This document shows positions 25,001-37,248 of a DNA stretch of 64,000 bases, in pieces (within the stretch, counting starts at the first letter, position 1; the number at the start of each line of letters is the position of its first letter). The stretch covers positions 5,766,001 to 5,830,000 of the forward strand of contig NW_024468909.1 in NCBI RefSeq assembly GCF_011745365.1, written 5' to 3'. A program made the position numbers and the translations under genes. The stretch comes from Cryphonectria parasitica EP155. Lineage: Eukaryota; Ascomycota; Sordariomycetes; Diaporthales; Cryphonectriaceae. Under the pieces are notes generated by a model. The model saw only the letters and a list, made by a program, of their open reading frames with translations. It ran no database searches and was not told the DNA's origin.

Positions 25001-26921
25001 ATGGATCTTTTCGTCCTTGCGTTCAGACGGACAGACAAGGCAAGTAGGTAGGCAGGTCAATGACTGCTACAACCATGCTGCAGCAAAAAGTCTAACTTCT
25101 CCTTTTTTTTTTTTTTTTCCTTCCCTAATAATTCTTTGCCCCCACCGGCCGGGTCCGGGCGAGAAGGAGAAGGGGGCCGGCCGTGTGGAGTTGAGGCTTG
25201 CTCTTTAGAGTTGACTCCTCGAACTGGTTTAGTGCGGCTCAGGAGCGGAGGTTCGTTTCACTAGCCAGAAGGAGTACTGAACAACTTGTCCTGTGTGGTA
25301 GTAACTGGTTTATTTTTTCCTTTCTTTCGTTATTTGGTGGTTTTTTTTTTTGTACTTTCCCTTCTCATGCATGTATCTGGCGGCGCGGCATGCCCCACAC
25401 TTGGATGACCCATCTTCATGCATTCTCTCCAGGGTTGCAGATGGCCCACTGAGCCTCCATCTCAGCACAGACGTGGCTTTCCCCAAGGGCGAGAGACTAA
25501 GATTGGCCGACAATTCTGACAACTAAGAAGCCGTTGATACAAGGTTTTTTTTTTCCCCAAAAAAAATAAGGCGACTGCAACCTTGTTGAAGGTTTTCGCC
25601 TTTCCCCTTCCTGAGCTCGTGCACCCTCGCCAACTTGTCGGTCAACGAACCTACTTAAACAACACCACGATACATGCAGGAGAAGTCATCCGCCTAAGCG
25701 TCTTGTTCCGACCGTAAGTTCCCCCTCGAGCGGAAAAGGGGCCAGGAAGAGAGGGAACGCAGATCGTCGGGGTCTCGACCTCATCGATTCCTGCCCCAGA
25801 AAAAATAACCAACCAAAGCTGTACAATACTGCGGTGAAAGCTGTGGTTCTTATTCGTGCAATATTGTTCTTGTCCAACGGCAACGGATCTTCCAGGGCTG
25901 GGTGGGCGTGCATTGACTCGGTTTTTCTTTTTGTCTCGAAGATCAGTCGGCTACACCAATAGCAAATCAGCCTCGCGGTTGACGAGCAGTAGCAAGTGTT
26001 TTTTTCTTGGCGGGTAGTGGCCACCATCCACGGCATTTCAAACGGTGTGTGTCTAAACTTTTGGAGAAAAGGGGTGTTTTTACCTGACCAAAAAAATTCA
26101 TATTCTGTTTTGCTTTATTTCCTCTTTTCTATGGATGGAAAAACAGCAGCACCCCTCCCCCCCCCGGCTCTTTCAGCTACCAGTACGGCTGCACTGCTGT
26201 CACTACCACCACACCAACGTACCCTGCTTTCGTCCAATGTTGAAACGCCGGGAATCTCACCTCAACCATGACACCGGTTCCTGCGATGGGTTGGCAGTCG
26301 AACAGGGACCAGAGTGAAAGCACGTGGACCACACACCTACCATGGTAGTCGCTCCAGGAGGAGGGGGAGCTCTGCTCATGCTCTGAGCAAGTAGCCTTCC
26401 TTCACTGGCCCTAGTTGTAGTATCACAAGACCTACTACGTAGTATACACTCCATCAAGCTGCGCCACATCGATCGGACACCGGAAGTTTCGGAGAGAACA
26501 AAGAGGCTTGTGTGGCTTGTTGCCGGCAACTCAAAACGTCTAGACTCTGCCGGCCCCACGACCACAAGCACCGAATATAGGCGTTTGGGGTGCAAGAAAA
26601 GAAAAGCAGAGAAACAATGAAAAAGCAAGGTCGGCCAGGGGAATAATGTACCTGCACGCAAAGGGTAAGCCTTACGAAGGGCCATTCCGCATCGAGCGCT
26701 CTCTTGGGGGAAGCGGCGCGGAAAAATCCTGAGACGCGCGAGGTCTGGGAGTGAAGGGCGGGGCAGATAACCTCTTTTGAGATAGAAAAAAAAAAAAAAA
26801 GGAGGTCTCGGCACTGAGATGTTCATTTCTGCGCCATTGACTTGGACCTTTGATATCGCACCTTTGATCTCGAACAGGTCGGCACTGAGCGTTCTGCATA
26901 TCCTGCCGCTAGAATGCCTCC

Positions 26922-26924
<3 letters not shown>

Positions 26925-26969
<45 letters not shown>
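26925..26969. repeat. (GA)n microsatellite
   Basis: About 22 uninterrupted AG/GA units in the gene-poor block. A second shorter GA-rich tract lies at about 27626-27655. Confidence 0.95.
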
Positions 26970-26973
<4 letters not shown>

Positions 26974-28790
26974 CAGGAAGAGGAAAGAGGTCCTCCAGTG
27001 AGATGGAAATGCCCTCTCTATAACTCTGATAATCCTCGTCATAATCACAGGGGAGGATCTATAGTACTGTGCCACAACGCCCAGTCCCCGTCCTCCCGGC
27101 TGCACCATGGTCAGGGTCACCCTTGTGTCTTTCTTTTCCCTTCTCATTGGTTTTTTTTTTTATTTTTTTTTTATCAAAGTGCGGCTTGTTCAGAAACCCT
27201 TTTCTTCATGCGAGATCTATCTTTACGACGATCAACCCTCGGAAACTTGTGTGTGTCGTCGAGACTTTCTTATTCCTAGTGCCCTCGTTCGTTACTGGGG
27301 TCTGCCTCACGCGAACGCCGCCCTTGGGTACTTCTAAACAAGCGAGACCAGGCCAGCCCCTCTACTCCCGGACACGATCCTGCGCGCGCTGCTCAAACTT
27401 GTTTAGGTGTCTTGCGTGCTTGCTTTTGTTGTCAATGCAAGAAAAATCTTGGTGGCTTCGACTTCGGACTGGTTGGGTGCTTTGGCTCCGGCGCAGGGGA
27501 ACCTTTCTTACCCCCCTCCTCCTCTCTGACTCCTTTTTCCCTTGCCTCAGCTGCAAGATCCCAAACGAGGTTAAATCCCCCTCCTTTCCGGCGCTGACAC
27601 TATTTGTAGAGATTTCTCAGGACGAAAAGAGAGAAAGAGAGAGACAGAGAGAGAAAGGCCCCCACCCTGCCGACCTGACATGTGCAGGTCGCATCCGTAG
27701 CAGGCGGACACGTGCAGGGTCGCACTTGAACGGGAGCGGCATGCGGCAGGACGTACCGTCTTGTGATGTCTGCCTGGAGGGAGGACAAGGAGGAGGCAGA
27801 GGGCCGGGACTGGCTGTGGAGGGCAGGACCAAAGGTACTCTACTTCATAGTAGTACTCCTTGAGTAGCTGAGCGATTTGGGCTCACTCGTACAAACTTTA
27901 GGACGACCCGTGGCTTGTCCTCCTGCCCGAGAAGGCACTGTCTAGGACAAGACCACTGCAACAATCCGCTCTGCCGTGCCCCGGTCTTATTCTCACGATG
28001 CAATAGGACCAGCGTGCTTTCTGCAACGGTTCCGAGGGCTAAGCACCCTTGTCTAAAGCTGTCATGGCGGCGTCTCGGAACTGTTGTTCCTTTTTTCATT
28101 GGCACTGGCGCAGGAACTATCGTCTCCCTTTTTCTTGTGCAGCACCAACCCCCGATATGAAGTGCATAGCCGGGCCTCAGACCTCATACCCCCCCTTTTG
28201 GTGCTCAACAGAGAAGAAGGAGAGACCAAAGAAAAGGAAAAATTCCCTAGGCTGTCTGCGGCCTTGGAGCTACGAGGGTTGTCTTTCAGGATATTGCCGG
28301 GCACCCGGCTATCCAGCATCAGTTTCACCATCCATTACCTGGCCGGGACCGGCACTAGCACATGGCTTCAGGACCTATGAGCGTGAATATGTCATGTATC
28401 GTCTGAAGATATTTGCGGCATGAAAACTGACATGTGTTAAAACTCGGCCGATGCCTACTTCATTAGTTTGACCGAGGTTTATTTAATTTTGGATCGACAC
28501 GTCACCCGATGTTTCCCATCTAGCTCTATGTGAGAGACGCATTTCATCATGGTTGCCTTTCTTTCTCTTTCTCCTGGGAGGAGGAAGAAGAAGAAAGGCT
28601 GCCGATCTCACAGGATGTGAGCGCAAGCTTCGGTGCGAGTACGAGAACAGAAGCAATTTCTAGACTCGCTTGTCCGGGGGCTCACCAGGACGAAAGCGCA
28701 CGAGCGAGCAAGGCCGCACCCTTCTCTCAGGTATCATAATATTTCCGAGCATGATACTGATTGTTCTCTTAGCGGGCATACAAGGATAAA

Positions 28791-28830
28791 TGTGTGTGTA
28801 TGTGTGTGTGTGTGTGTGCGTGCGCGCGCC
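28791..28830. repeat. (GT)n-(GC)n alternating purine-pyrimidine tract
   Basis: A GT repeat running into GCGCGC, about 40 nt of nearly perfect purine-pyrimidine alternation with one interruption. Such sequence is a known Z-DNA-prone type. A shorter GT tract lies at about 24113-24136 and a GC-rich alternating tract at about 29171-29185. Confidence 0.9.
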
Positions 28831-31055
28831 TGTGGATGTTGTGTGGTTTCAACATTTCCTGTTCCTGTGAAACCTCCTCCACCGCGGGAGATGGCGCGAA
28901 ACTCGTTCTTTGAGAGGCCGCAGCAGGAGATCGATCTCGGATATTCTCAGGTATAGTGGTCCAGCCCTCACGCAGAAATGCTTGTTTTTCGATTCCTGCT
29001 TGTTCTAAATATATTAACGTGTGCTCGCTCGATAGCTAATCCCGACCGGCGTTTCCAACGACCGTGTTCCTGTTTTTCAGGGCTCTCCTCTTTTTGGTGG
29101 AGATGTTGTTTCGTCCGGTGTGAGTTAAACTGAGGCTGGCGCAGCAAAGAATGCATTATTATTATTGTGAGCTCGCGCGCGCGCGAGAGTGGTAGAGGTG
29201 AGACACGCGCGGTATTGTTTTTTTTTTTTTGGGGGGGGGGGGCAGAGATCCCAAGGGACTGTGCTCCGTTGCTCTCCTTTCCTGGAAAGCTGAGTTCATT
29301 CTTGGAAGTGGTCCCAATAGAGAAATGAGTGGCCAGAGGGCGTTTACACACGTGCCCACGAGGCTCTACCGCCACATTTTGAAACGGCACGTGGCGGGGG
29401 AGAGCCATTGGGGGCGTCGTTTTCGGGGTTTCCAGCTGAGGCGTTCGAGGATGATTTTTTGCCTAGTGGTACCATATGACCAGTGAGGTTGCTGGGAGGA
29501 CCCAGAAATACTGTCTTCTAATACGGGTTGCTGATCATCATGGGACAGAAGGAAGAACCATAGAGGTCACTCTCAGTGTCAGCGACTCGACGAACTCCTC
29601 CCCTCCATACAGCACAAGTGACTAGAGGCAGAGAGAGAGAAGCTTGAGACCCTCTCGCGTGTCTCACAAAGTTTCCCTGTCCTACATCGCTCGACACTGT
29701 GCAGCATCCGGAAACGAAAGGAAGAAAAAGGGCAGAGAATACCGCCCGGAAAAGACTGCGGCATCTTGTGAAGCCTGTCTCAGCGCCGCGAGAGCACCCC
29801 TCGTCTCGGTTATCGTGAACCCCCGGCGCTCGGTCAGCCTCGCTCGCAAGCCCGGCTGTATTTGGTTGCTGGGCGGCGGCGTGGTCTTCAGGCCGCTCGA
29901 GAGGGACTGGGAGTGTGCGAGAGAAAGAGAGAGTATAGAAGAAGGGGGGGGGGGGCTCGTCGATGGAGACAGCCTGGCCGGGATTACGTTCGGTTAGGCA
30001 CCAAAGATGAAATGCAACGTTTCTGCCGTTAAGATGAGCTGGCTGAGTACTGGAAACACTACCTTGATAGCAGCGAAAGTCTTGATGTCATGAGACATGA
30101 TATCTGACGATGCTATTATAGCTTGTGATCACACGGCCACGATGAGGCGAAATATCAAAAAGAACCTTTTGATGGGAAACCCCGTTTTGGGTGGCAGGGC
30201 GGGTGAGGAGATGAGGAGCGCCGCAAGAAGAAATTCAAGCCATCGTCCGCTCCTTGATCATCTCTAAACTGTTGGGAACGGCAGGTAGACTGCCAGGTGC
30301 CAGAGGCGCAGGCCAGGGGTGGGAGTTGGGGGGTATAGCCACCACAAGTGACTCGACTTCAACGTTCGCCTTTCGCAAGAAAGAAAGTAGACAGGCGCTG
30401 TGGCGTAAGCTGCCCCCCTGGTACGGAGAAAGCAGGCTGCACATCATGGCCTCATAATTTCCTGCAGGATAGGTAGGGTACCAACAGAAAAAATGAGTAT
30501 ATTCCCGAGTATCATCCGCGAGAAAAAGCAAACATGCACAATTCGCTTATGCGTGGCGGTAGGTTCGCGCCTCTGAACGAGCACTAGTGCATGAGGCGCT
30601 CCGGCACCAGATAGATTGGCAAGCTTGGGCTACACCTGGGACCCGTATCCTTGATTGAGGGAACCTTTGGTGGTGTTGCTTTTTCGATCTCCAGCAAAGC
30701 CCGTTCCCAAGAGGAGACGGCAAGACGTCTCTCGCCCGCACGCCACAAGAATGCACGGTCAAGAACGAGGAAAAGGAAGCATCTCCTCTCATTGGCGCCT
30801 TTACGCTTAGGTTACTCGCGCTACTATTGTCATCCTGAAGATACATCTACGCGGGCGTTTCGAGGTGTCGATTTTAGTAGGGATTTCTTTCTCAAGGGTC
30901 TTGTTCTTGAGATTGGGCGGAGAGAAATTGCGGCGGCACTTGGATTTGCTTTGACCGTTTAACAAACTGTATTTGCTCGAGCAGTCACCTGTCTTCTATT
31001 GCGTTCCTCAAAAATATTGAGTATTGTGTGAAGTCGACGATATGCCTCCTTGTGT

Positions 31056-32156
31056 CTAGTAGTCATAGAAGCCCTTGCCGCTCTTCTTCCCCAGCCACCC
31101 TGCGTCGACCATCTTGGCCAAGAGCACGCTCGGGCGGTACTTACTGTCACCAGTCTCGGTGTGCAGGACTTTCATGATGGCCAGGCAAGTGTCCAAGCCG
31201 ATGAAGTCTGCCAGCTGCAGAGGGCCCATGGGCACGTTGGTGCCGTTCTTCATGATGGCGTCGATCGAGTCCCTGTCACCCACGCCCGTCTCGAGGCAGA
31301 TGACGGCCTCGTTGATATACGGCATTAATATGCGGTTGGCTAGGAAGCCGGGAGAGTCTGCAGACACGGACGGGATCTTGCCCATCGCCTTGCAGAACGC
31401 AATGGCCTTGTCCACGGTGTCCTGGCTGGTCTGCAGGCCGCTGATGATCTCCACGCCCTTCTGCACCGGCACCGGGTTCATGAAGTGCGTGGACACCACG
31501 CGCGAGCTGGCTGAGAGGTCCTTGGGGTCCTTGGTTGTTGCTGCGGCTATCTTGGTGATGGAGATGGAAGAGGTATTGGTAGCTAAGATGGCGTGTGGCG
31601 GGCAGATCTGTGCCAGCTTGGAGAAGATATCGAACTTGAGGCTTGGGATCTCGGGCACGGCCTCGATCACAAAGTCGACCTCGGCCAGACCGTCCATAGA
31701 GGTAGTCGGGATAAGATTCGAGCGTGCCTGGTCAGCCTGCTCCTGTGTGATGCGCTCCTTTGCTACATCTTTGGCAAGCAGCTTCTCTGTGGAGATCTTG
31801 TCAGCACGACAGATTGTACATTACAATAAATCGTGACACAAGGAAATAAAAGCCTACCTGCAAAGGACAACCCTTTGTCCAGCGATGCCTGAGAATTGTC
31901 GACGACCGTGACGTTGACCTGAGCCTTTTGCGCTGCCACCAGTGCTATTCCCAGTCCCTATAAAATAAAAAAAAGCACGTTCAGTCGCAGTGCTTGGCTC
32001 GTTGGATGTCATTCATCATCACATGCTTGAGGAACTTACCATCTGCCCGGCGCCGATGACGCCCAACCGTCTCACTGGTGCTGAGGCGGAGCTATAGCAT
32101 CTTGACTGGGGGATAAAACCTTGCAATAGGCGTACTCTTGCCAAAGATGATGCCAT
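31056..32156 (-). CDS. 3-hydroxyacyl-CoA dehydrogenase, mitochondrial type
   Basis: NAD-dependent oxidation of (S)-3-hydroxyacyl-CoA (short chain/3-hydroxybutyryl-CoA class), a beta-oxidation or butanoate step. Exons in transcript order: 32156..32040, 31957..31858, 31786..31056 (315 aa; introns 82 and 71 nt). The N-terminus is Arg/Ser-rich without acids up to SRCYSS, a likely mitochondrial presequence. The Rossmann motif GAGQMG.GIA spans intron 1. Intron 2 must use the CAG at 31789-31787, giving SFAEKLLAKDV; the AAG a few bases upstream in the transcript breaks the frame. The second half has VIEAVPE, ATNTSSISIT, HFMNPVP (catalytic His), GFLANRIL and a GKKSGKGFYDY C-terminus, all typical and intact. 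Divergent from tof1 across 404 bp. Confidence 0.95.
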
Positions 32157-32560
32157 TTTCTTTTGGGTCCTGAGCTGAGCAAGGTGGTATCTGGGAATTC
32201 AGGAGGAGGAAATAAAAGTTCCTTTATGTCTTGAACTGTCCGGGACATCGATGCACACCCGAGGTCCCGCTTAGCCTCGGGATTGGGTCTATCGGTATCG
32301 GTGCTCCAGAATGCTGGCGGGTTAGGGTTTGCACCGAGCTCACTGCGACAGTGTACAGCATAAGCCACTGAACTAATTAATGGCTAGCCAAAACGCGTCG
32401 TCCAGTGGCCGCGACGCGTCTCCCGTATTTCGATATACACGCTGCGACCACCAAGGCCCACGGCCGCCACCCACCACCGAGGACATAACTCACCTTCGTG
32501 ACTCGAGAGCCTGGTGGCTTCTACCTCTGGGAGGCCACTCTGCCTCGAATACTTTTGACC
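32157..32560. promoter_or_regulatory. Divergent promoter, 3-hydroxyacyl-CoA dehydrogenase / tof1
   Basis: A 404-bp spacer between two start codons facing away from each other; both promoters and leaders must fit here. No TATA box stands out. An open frame from 32380 on + overlaps the tof1 start in another frame and has no family motif. Confidence 0.6.
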
Positions 32561-35500
32561 ATGGACCCTCCGGCAGGTCGAGAGGATGTCGTGCACCCCG
32601 AGGTTCGGGCGCATATCAACAGTCTAGTGTCTGCTGTAGGTCGTCCGTCCCTTTTCATTCATTTCACCGCGTTCTGGAGGCATATGTTTCGTGACTGACC
32701 ATGCCGTTGACATAATTATAGCTCGGAGGCTTCAATGATGAGGACGATGGCACATACTATAGACTGGGAGACGATGCGCTTGACGTCCTCCGCGACATCA
32801 AAAAATGGATTCGCTTCTACGACGAGAAGACCAACCGCATGGACGTTGCGCGGTGTCTGGCCGACGCAAACCTTGTCAGCGGCGATCTGATCCATATCCT
32901 CGCCCTCTGGAGTGAAAATGGTAGAGACGATAAATACAAGGCCAAGGTGGCGCTGGCCTGCTTCGAGCTCTTGGCCCCCTTGACGTGGCCCATCGAGAAG
33001 AACCGCGAGACTATGACCAACAATCATCATAGGCACGTCCCGGTGCTGGAACTCGCACAACTCAAGTACAAGCGGGATATCATCAATTTCGACAGCGCAC
33101 GCTTGTTACATACGGCAGTCCGTGCCGCCCTGCCTTCCATGGCCCTGCCCATTGGGGACAGGACGCAGAGGGACGGCGGTATCATCAAGCTGGTGCTGTA
33201 CTTTCTGCGCAATATCGCCCTGATCGCATCAACTCCCGGGATGAAGACTGAGGGTGACGAGTCCCAGATATCGCGCTCGGCCACAATCGACGCATTCTCG
33301 TACCAGGACATCTTCTTCACAATCCTAACACTGGCATCGAACATGGGCGAAGACTTCAAGACAGAGGATGTGATCGTGATGGAGATTATTTTTCATCTGA
33401 TCAAGCGGGTCGACAACAAGAAACTCTTCCTCAACGAAGAGGAGCTGCGAAAGGTCAAGACAGGCGAGTTGGCCGACGCAATGAAGAAGGAGGCCTCCAT
33501 GTTGCGGTCCTACAACCGGAAAGCACCCACTAGGCACAGCCGTTTCGGCACGATGCTCTGGGTCCAGAAGTCAGACGGGAAGGTCTCGTCACTGTCTGGC
33601 CAGGGCGCACTGGCTGATGTCTCCGCGAGAGAGCGGAAGATGGACGAATCCAAGACCTTCCGACCGCCGAGACGAGCCGCCAAGGAGGCTATGGAGCCGG
33701 TTGCCCTCGGACCACCTGTCGTATTGAATGCGCGAGCAAACAAGCAGCTTCGCGATTTTGTTGAAGAGTTCTTAGACTCTGGTTTCAACCCTCTGTTCCA
33801 GCAAGTGCGGAAGACCCTCGAGAGGGAAGGTGTCGAGGTCATGTCACATCATCCCCAACAGTTCTTCTACACTGTTGCCTGGTTCCTTGAGACGGAGCGT
33901 GCCAGACAACATTCAAAAAGGGGGCAAAAGCCGTCTTCAGATGAACAAGTCAGCAGTTACCAGCTCGTCGCTACCGTCCTGAACCAAGAAATGTTCATCA
34001 CTGTAAAACGCTTCCTCGTCAAGTCTTACAGCGACGGCAACTGGAGAGAGCTGAATGCCGTCATGCGCTGCTTGACGCAGATTCTCTTGACAGTCCAGGA
34101 GATGTTTTCATCAGACAACGAGGAGGATCAAGAAATCGCCGAGAACGCGCTGGGCCGGCTTTTCTACGAAGAGGTCACCCACGATACCATTGTCAATATT
34201 GTACGCACATACAAAGATCAGGGCTTCGATTACCTGGACGCATGTATAGAACTGGTTCACACGTACATGCGGGTCCTGGAAGCATATTCAAAAGAGAACG
34301 TGGATATGCAGGTCCGCTCCAAGAGGCGGACTAGGACGAAGAAGAAGAAGGCTCAGCAGGCTACAGGCGCAGATGATGCGGAGGGCAATGACCAGGGAGA
34401 TGGAGATGACGACTCTGCGGATGACCAGGCTGCCGCAGAGAAGACCAGCCAGGAACGGAAATTCGACTTCAAGAAGTTCGCCAACAGATTTGTGGTCCAA
34501 GGTGTAGTGGACACCTTCGTCAAATACATGAACTACTACAGGGATCTCGACGACTCTCAGTTGAAAAGGGCACATCGGTATTTCTACCGACTGGCCTTCA
34601 AGCAGGATATGAGTGTGATGCTCTTCCGTGTCGACATCATACATCTTTTGTACAACATGATCAAGGGACCTGAGCCTCTGGACAAAACCCTTGGCATGTA
34701 CAAGGAATGGGAGGAACTCGTGAAGCAAGTGATCAGGCGGTGTATGAAGAAGATCCAGGAGCGCCCAGCGTTGATCATTGAGCTATTATTCTCCAAGACG
34801 AACTCTACGGCTTACTACCTGGAGCATGGCTACGACAAGCAGGTTCTCAGCACTACTACGCCCAAACCTGCGGCCGAACTCGAGTTCCGGCGGGTAGACC
34901 TGGCTTTGGGTGAGCAGATTGCAATCGCTGTCAGTCTGTTGCTCGAGAAGGAAGAATCAGACCACTTAGAATGGGTGAAAACTCAGTTGATCGCCTGTGA
35001 AAAGCAGCGTGAGGCGTGGGAGGCATCGGAGAAGGCGAGGCTCCTGCTCGAGGCACCTGATGGCAGTATGGCCTTGCCAGACAACTGGGAGGTGGCGATG
35101 AAAGAGCCCGAGATGTTCAGTACGTTGGAAGAAGCCCCAAATCTGCTCTGGTGTCAACACACAGCTGACGATTTACAGTCATCCTTTCCGACGACGATGC
35201 ACGAAAAACAGCCGTCTTCAAGAACCCACGCCTACGTCTGTTAATGAAGGTTGTCGGCTTCGAGCGTCTCGCTCCCGCCTTGGACGAAGAGCTCGGTTCA
35301 GCCTGGATCATCCCACCACGCCACTCGGCTGAGGATCTCGGAGAGTATAGGGATTTGATCAACAAGGCGATGGATAACCCCGCGATATTTGGGGACGGCG
35401 AGACCGCCGATGCACAAGTCCGCCGCAAGGCTGCCCCTCGTAAGAAGGCCGTCTACGACGATGACGAAGATGACGGTGCCAATGACTTCCTGGATGACGG

Positions 35501-36452
35501 TGACAACGCCATGTTTCCCAAGAACGCCCGCTGGGAGAAGGTCGGCGACGCAGGGACCAAGAAGCGCCGTACGCGCCGCAACAAAGACAACCTGGATAGC
35601 GAGGACGACACCAATGATCTAACCACGGAGGAAAGAGATGCTGTCCGTGACAGGAGGGCTCACAAGCGCCGCAGGCGCGACCTCGAAAGGCAGCTCAAGA
35701 TCAAGTCCGCGCTGTACATCGACCCGGCCGATGATGAGAGCGATCCCGAGAATGACGCCGAGTTCTTTGCTCGGGAGGAGGCGATCCGCCAGCGCGTAAG
35801 CAAGGCGCTTGAGTTCGCCCCGACGGATGTGTCGCAGCTTCAGGAGAGACTTGCGCCCGCGGCGGCAATCGCCGAGACCATGAGACGGCTGATGGCGGAC
35901 AGCGATGATGACGAGCAGCCCACAGCGACGGAGAGTGATGGTGATGGTGATGGGTCGCCATCTGCCAGGCCTAGGAAGAGGAAATCCGAAGCGATGGATT
36001 TGAGTGATGTGGGTGCTGGTGCGGATGAGACAAGTTCACCGCCTGTTAAGAAGCCGAAAAGCAGGCTTGGTTTCCTGGTTGACAGTAGTGACGAGGAGGA
36101 TGAGGACATGGACGATGCCGAATCTTCTTCTGATAACGCTGGCGCTGATGAAGAGGAGGTGGACAACGACGACGAGGACGAGGACGAGGATGCTCCCCAC
36201 GAGTCTGACGGGGATGAGATGGAGACTGATGACACGCCGTTGTCATCACATTCAACAAAGAATGTGAAAGATGATGAGAAGACTGTTGAAAATCGGTCCC
36301 CTCTCAAAGAGAAGGACAGCAATGTGTCTGCACAAAACAGCAGCAAGTTTGATGATGCTGATGATGGCGAGGATGATGACATTCCTGTAGCCACCAAGAG
36401 ACGACCGAGGGTGAAGAGTGGATTTGTCTTGGAAGACAGCGATGAGGAATAG
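32561..36452 (+). CDS. tof1: Tof1/Timeless/Swi1 fork-protection protein
   Basis: Replication-fork protection factor: with Csm3 and Mrc1 it stabilises paused forks and supports checkpoint signalling and cohesion in the nucleus. Exons 32561..32635, 32722..35119 and 35179..36452 (introns 86 and 59 nt) give 1248 aa. The TIMELESS domain starts almost at the N-terminus ([54 protein letters not shown]). Further on are conserved [14 protein letters not shown], an acidic/Lys linker (near 34320-34440), [20 protein letters not shown] and, after intron 2, [18 protein letters not shown]. The last third is disordered with repeated Asp/Glu runs and basic patches ([14 protein letters not shown]), ending [11 protein letters not shown]. 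The small first exon of 25 codons is needed to begin the domain. Confidence 0.95.
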
Positions 36453-37248
36453 TTGTTGTTCTAAGCATTTGTTCTGTTGCAGGAGTTAATGTGGACAGAT
36501 CAGAGTCTTTGAGTTTAGCTGGCATCTGTTTGCACTGAAGTTGGAGGTATCCAACAAGGCTGGAGGAATAGAATTGAGACATGTTTCCCCTTCGCCATTG
36601 ACTAGTATTTTGTGTAGAGCGGGTATCTGCATAATTTCTTTGGATTCGATGGAGGTGTGCAGGTGTTTTTCTTTTGCATTATCATTAATCACTTCTTATA
36701 AGGTCTTTTCCTCGCTTGATCCCCTACTCAGGTAGCCCCTCTGTGAGGAAGGAACTGTAAATAAGAACAAGACTGAGTAAGTATGGCCTCTTAGTCCACT
36801 ATACTGCTTCCTGTTTGCTGCTGGACACAACCAACCCCCCAGTGGTCCTTGATCCAATGCAAGTCCCACCCAGAAATTATTTGAGGAAGTTACTCTTGTG
36901 CTGCTTCGCCACCATCTCTTTGACCCATGCCACAGGGCCTTTAGGGATAGTGATGACAGTCCCATCAGGTCTTGGAATCTCTCGACGTTGCTGTGTGTGT
37001 GGCCAGGTGAGAGCCCCAGTAACACCATCATGAGCAGGTCGAGCCTGTACATGTTGGTTATCAAGAGCTCTCTGAGAAGTGGACAGCATTGTATGAAGGG
37101 GCGTACCATCAGATCCACTATCTTGATCCCCTCCACGGATACTCATGCAGCTTCTGTCCCTTACACCACCAGAGGCGCCGTGTGTGCCTGGCACAGAGCA
37201 CAGGATGGAGGAGCAGTCAGAATCGCGGTCATCAAATCGGGACCGCTT
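36453..37248. other. Convergent 3' spacer, tof1 / shg1-like
   Basis: About 800 bp between two converging genes. No gene seen; open frames in it are short and featureless. It should hold both 3' UTRs and poly(A) sites. Confidence 0.6.

Larger units (their letters stand above)
17072..31055. other. 14-kb gene-poor region upstream of htf1
   Basis: No open frame here shows a recognisable domain, plausible splicing or fungal protein-like composition; the longest (26257..27147 on - and 27069..27863 on +) are low-complexity translations of GA/CT and poly-T tracts. The region has many short homopolymers (A, T, G, C) and dinucleotide tracts and otherwise ordinary composition. The right end, near 31 kb, is the 3' side of the 3-hydroxyacyl-CoA dehydrogenase gene. 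Likely contents are a very long htf1 promoter or 5' UTR and possibly non-coding transcripts; none of this can be proved from sequence alone. Confidence 0.6.

Noticed and set aside
26257..27863. Two overlapping open frames of 296 and 264 codons on opposite strands
   Set aside because: Both are built on GA/CT and poly-T tracts, have no family motif and no plausible splicing.
32380..32694. Open frame starting MASQNASSSG before tof1
   Set aside because: Overlaps the tof1 first exon in another frame and lies in the divergent promoter; no motif.
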